5,306 nucleotides of DNA from Legionellaceae bacterium (GTDB lineage Bacteria; Pseudomonadota; Gammaproteobacteria; Legionellales; Legionellaceae): the NCBI GenBank assembly GCA_947473535.1, contig CANJFK010000111.1, forward strand, positions 1-5,306, written 5' to 3'. Position numbers and translations under genes: made by a program. Every line of letters starts with the position of its first letter. Position 1 is the first letter of the stretch. This document shows, piece by piece, positions 4,479 through 5,306 of the stretch. Under the pieces are notes generated by a model that was not told the DNA's origin, did not search any database, and saw nothing but the letters and a program-made list of their open reading frames with translations.

Positions 4479-5306
4479 TTATTCCACGGTCACCGATTTT
4501 GCTAAATTACGTGGTTGATCAACGTCCGTACCTTTAGCAACAGCAACATGATACGCTAATAGTTGCAGCGGGATGGTGTAAATAATCGGCGCTATCCACG
4601 AGCCGCAGGAGGGCACTTTTATCAAGCGTGCGCCATTCTCGGGCCATGCTTGTGAATCATCAACAAAGACAAACAACTGCCCCCCACGCGCGCTAACTTC
4701 ATGCAGGTTTGATTTTAACTTATCAAGTAGCTCGTCGTTAGGCGCGACAACAACCACGGGCATTTCACTATCGACCAAGGCCAATGGACCGTGCTTCAAC
4801 TCGCCAGCAGGATATGCTTCCGCATGGATATATGAAATTTCTTTTAATTTCAAAGCGCCTTCGAGGGCCACTGGGTATTGAACGCCACGACCAAGAAATA
4901 ACGCATGTGCTTTGTTAACAAACATGACAGCCAATGATTCGATTTCATCATTCATTTTTAAAGCTCGTTCACAGCTTGCCGGCAATTGTTGTAACTGAGC
5001 TAAAACATCTGAAGCGCGTTCATCAGGACAAAGCGCAATCGATAACAATAAAAATGCCGTAAGTTGCGTGGTAAATGCTTTGGTGGATGCCACACCAATC
5101 TCCACACCAGCGCGCGTCAAAAACACCGCGTCTGATTCACGAACCAACGTGCTCGTCGCAACATTACAAATTGCAAAGCTAGCCAAGTAATTCAGTTTTT
5201 TTGCTTTATTAAGTGCGGCGAGTGTATCTGCCGTTTCCCCTGACTGCGATACGGCAATAAACAACGTATCAGCACCAACAACGACATCACGATAACGATA
5301 CTCGCT
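4479..5306 (-). CDS. glmS: Glutamine-fructose-6-phosphate aminotransferase, C-terminal part (window-edge partial)
   Basis: GlmS makes glucosamine-6-phosphate from fructose-6-phosphate and glutamine, the first step towards UDP-GlcNAc for peptidoglycan and lipopolysaccharide, in the cytoplasm. The frame is open to the window edge, so only the last 275 residues of a roughly 610-residue enzyme are seen; the N-terminal glutaminase domain and part of the first sugar-isomerase (SIS) domain lie outside. Visible: SEYRYR at the very edge, [13 protein letters not shown] (sugar-phosphate-binding loop of SIS1), [12 protein letters not shown], then SIS2 with [36 protein letters not shown] (carrying the catalytic Glu and His of the isomerase site) and RGGQL. 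It ends in [17 protein letters not shown], the classic GlmS C-terminus. Nothing suggests damage. A TTG at 5262-5264 is only an internal Leu codon. A MITE-like palindrome begins just beyond the stop. Confidence 0.97.
   Translation of the reverse strand, partial: SEYRYRDVVVGADTLFIAVSQSGETADTLAALNKAKKLNYLASFAICNVATSTLVRESDAVFLTRAGVEIGVASTKAFTTQLTAFLLLSIALCPDERASDVLAQLQQLPASCERALKMNDEIESLAVMFVNKAHALFLGRGVQYPVALEGALKLKEISYIHAEAYPAGELKHGPLALVDSEMPVVVVAPNDELLDKLKSNLHEVSARGGQLFVFVDDSQAWPENGARLIKVPSCGSWIAPIIYTIPLQLLAYHVAVAKGTDVDQPRNLAKSVTVE

Overview
The window looks like a chromosomal segment of a gammaproteobacterium. The main taxonomic signal is the 3' part of glmS at the right edge, whose C-terminus follows the proteobacterial GlmS pattern closely. 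Two unrecognised, serine- and helix-rich proteins on the left have the look of accessory or host-interaction proteins of intracellular lineages such as Legionellales. That taxonomic guess is inference only.

Layout. Positions 62-2158 hold one gene for an unknown protein, interrupted by a 1,098-bp mobile element at 683-1780. The element starts TGTAACGG and ends CCGTTACA. It is bounded by 158-bp inverted repeats (149 of 158 positions match, no gaps) and flanked by an exact 6-bp target duplication, GCTAAT. It carries no transposase. Its only cargo is a HigB-HigA type II toxin-antitoxin pair on the minus strand (972-1546), with a good promoter at 1552-1580. Removing the element and one GCTAAT copy removes 1,104 bp, a multiple of three, and rejoins the two halves in frame as one 330-residue protein. 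A second unknown gene (2142-3317, 391 residues, TTG start with a strong ribosome binding site) overlaps the end of the interrupted gene, so the two were probably an operon. It has internal duplications in a Ser/Thr/Pro-rich region.

The right part is on the minus strand: an orphan periplasmic amino-acid-type binding protein (3531-4322) and glmS (4479-5306, cut by the window edge). Two short palindromic elements of one family (3390-3481 and 4397-4474) sit on either side of the binding-protein gene. Each is flanked by its own exact 9-bp AT-rich direct repeat (ATTTAATTT and AATTTTATT), which marks them as MITE-like insertions rather than simple terminators.

How the parts fit: the window has taken at least three insertions from two element families. 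The most notable is the toxin-antitoxin cassette, which looks like a mobile insertion cassette: IS-type ends moved by a transposase encoded elsewhere, with an addiction module in place of the transposase. The toxin-antitoxin pair would favour retention of the element even though it breaks a gene.
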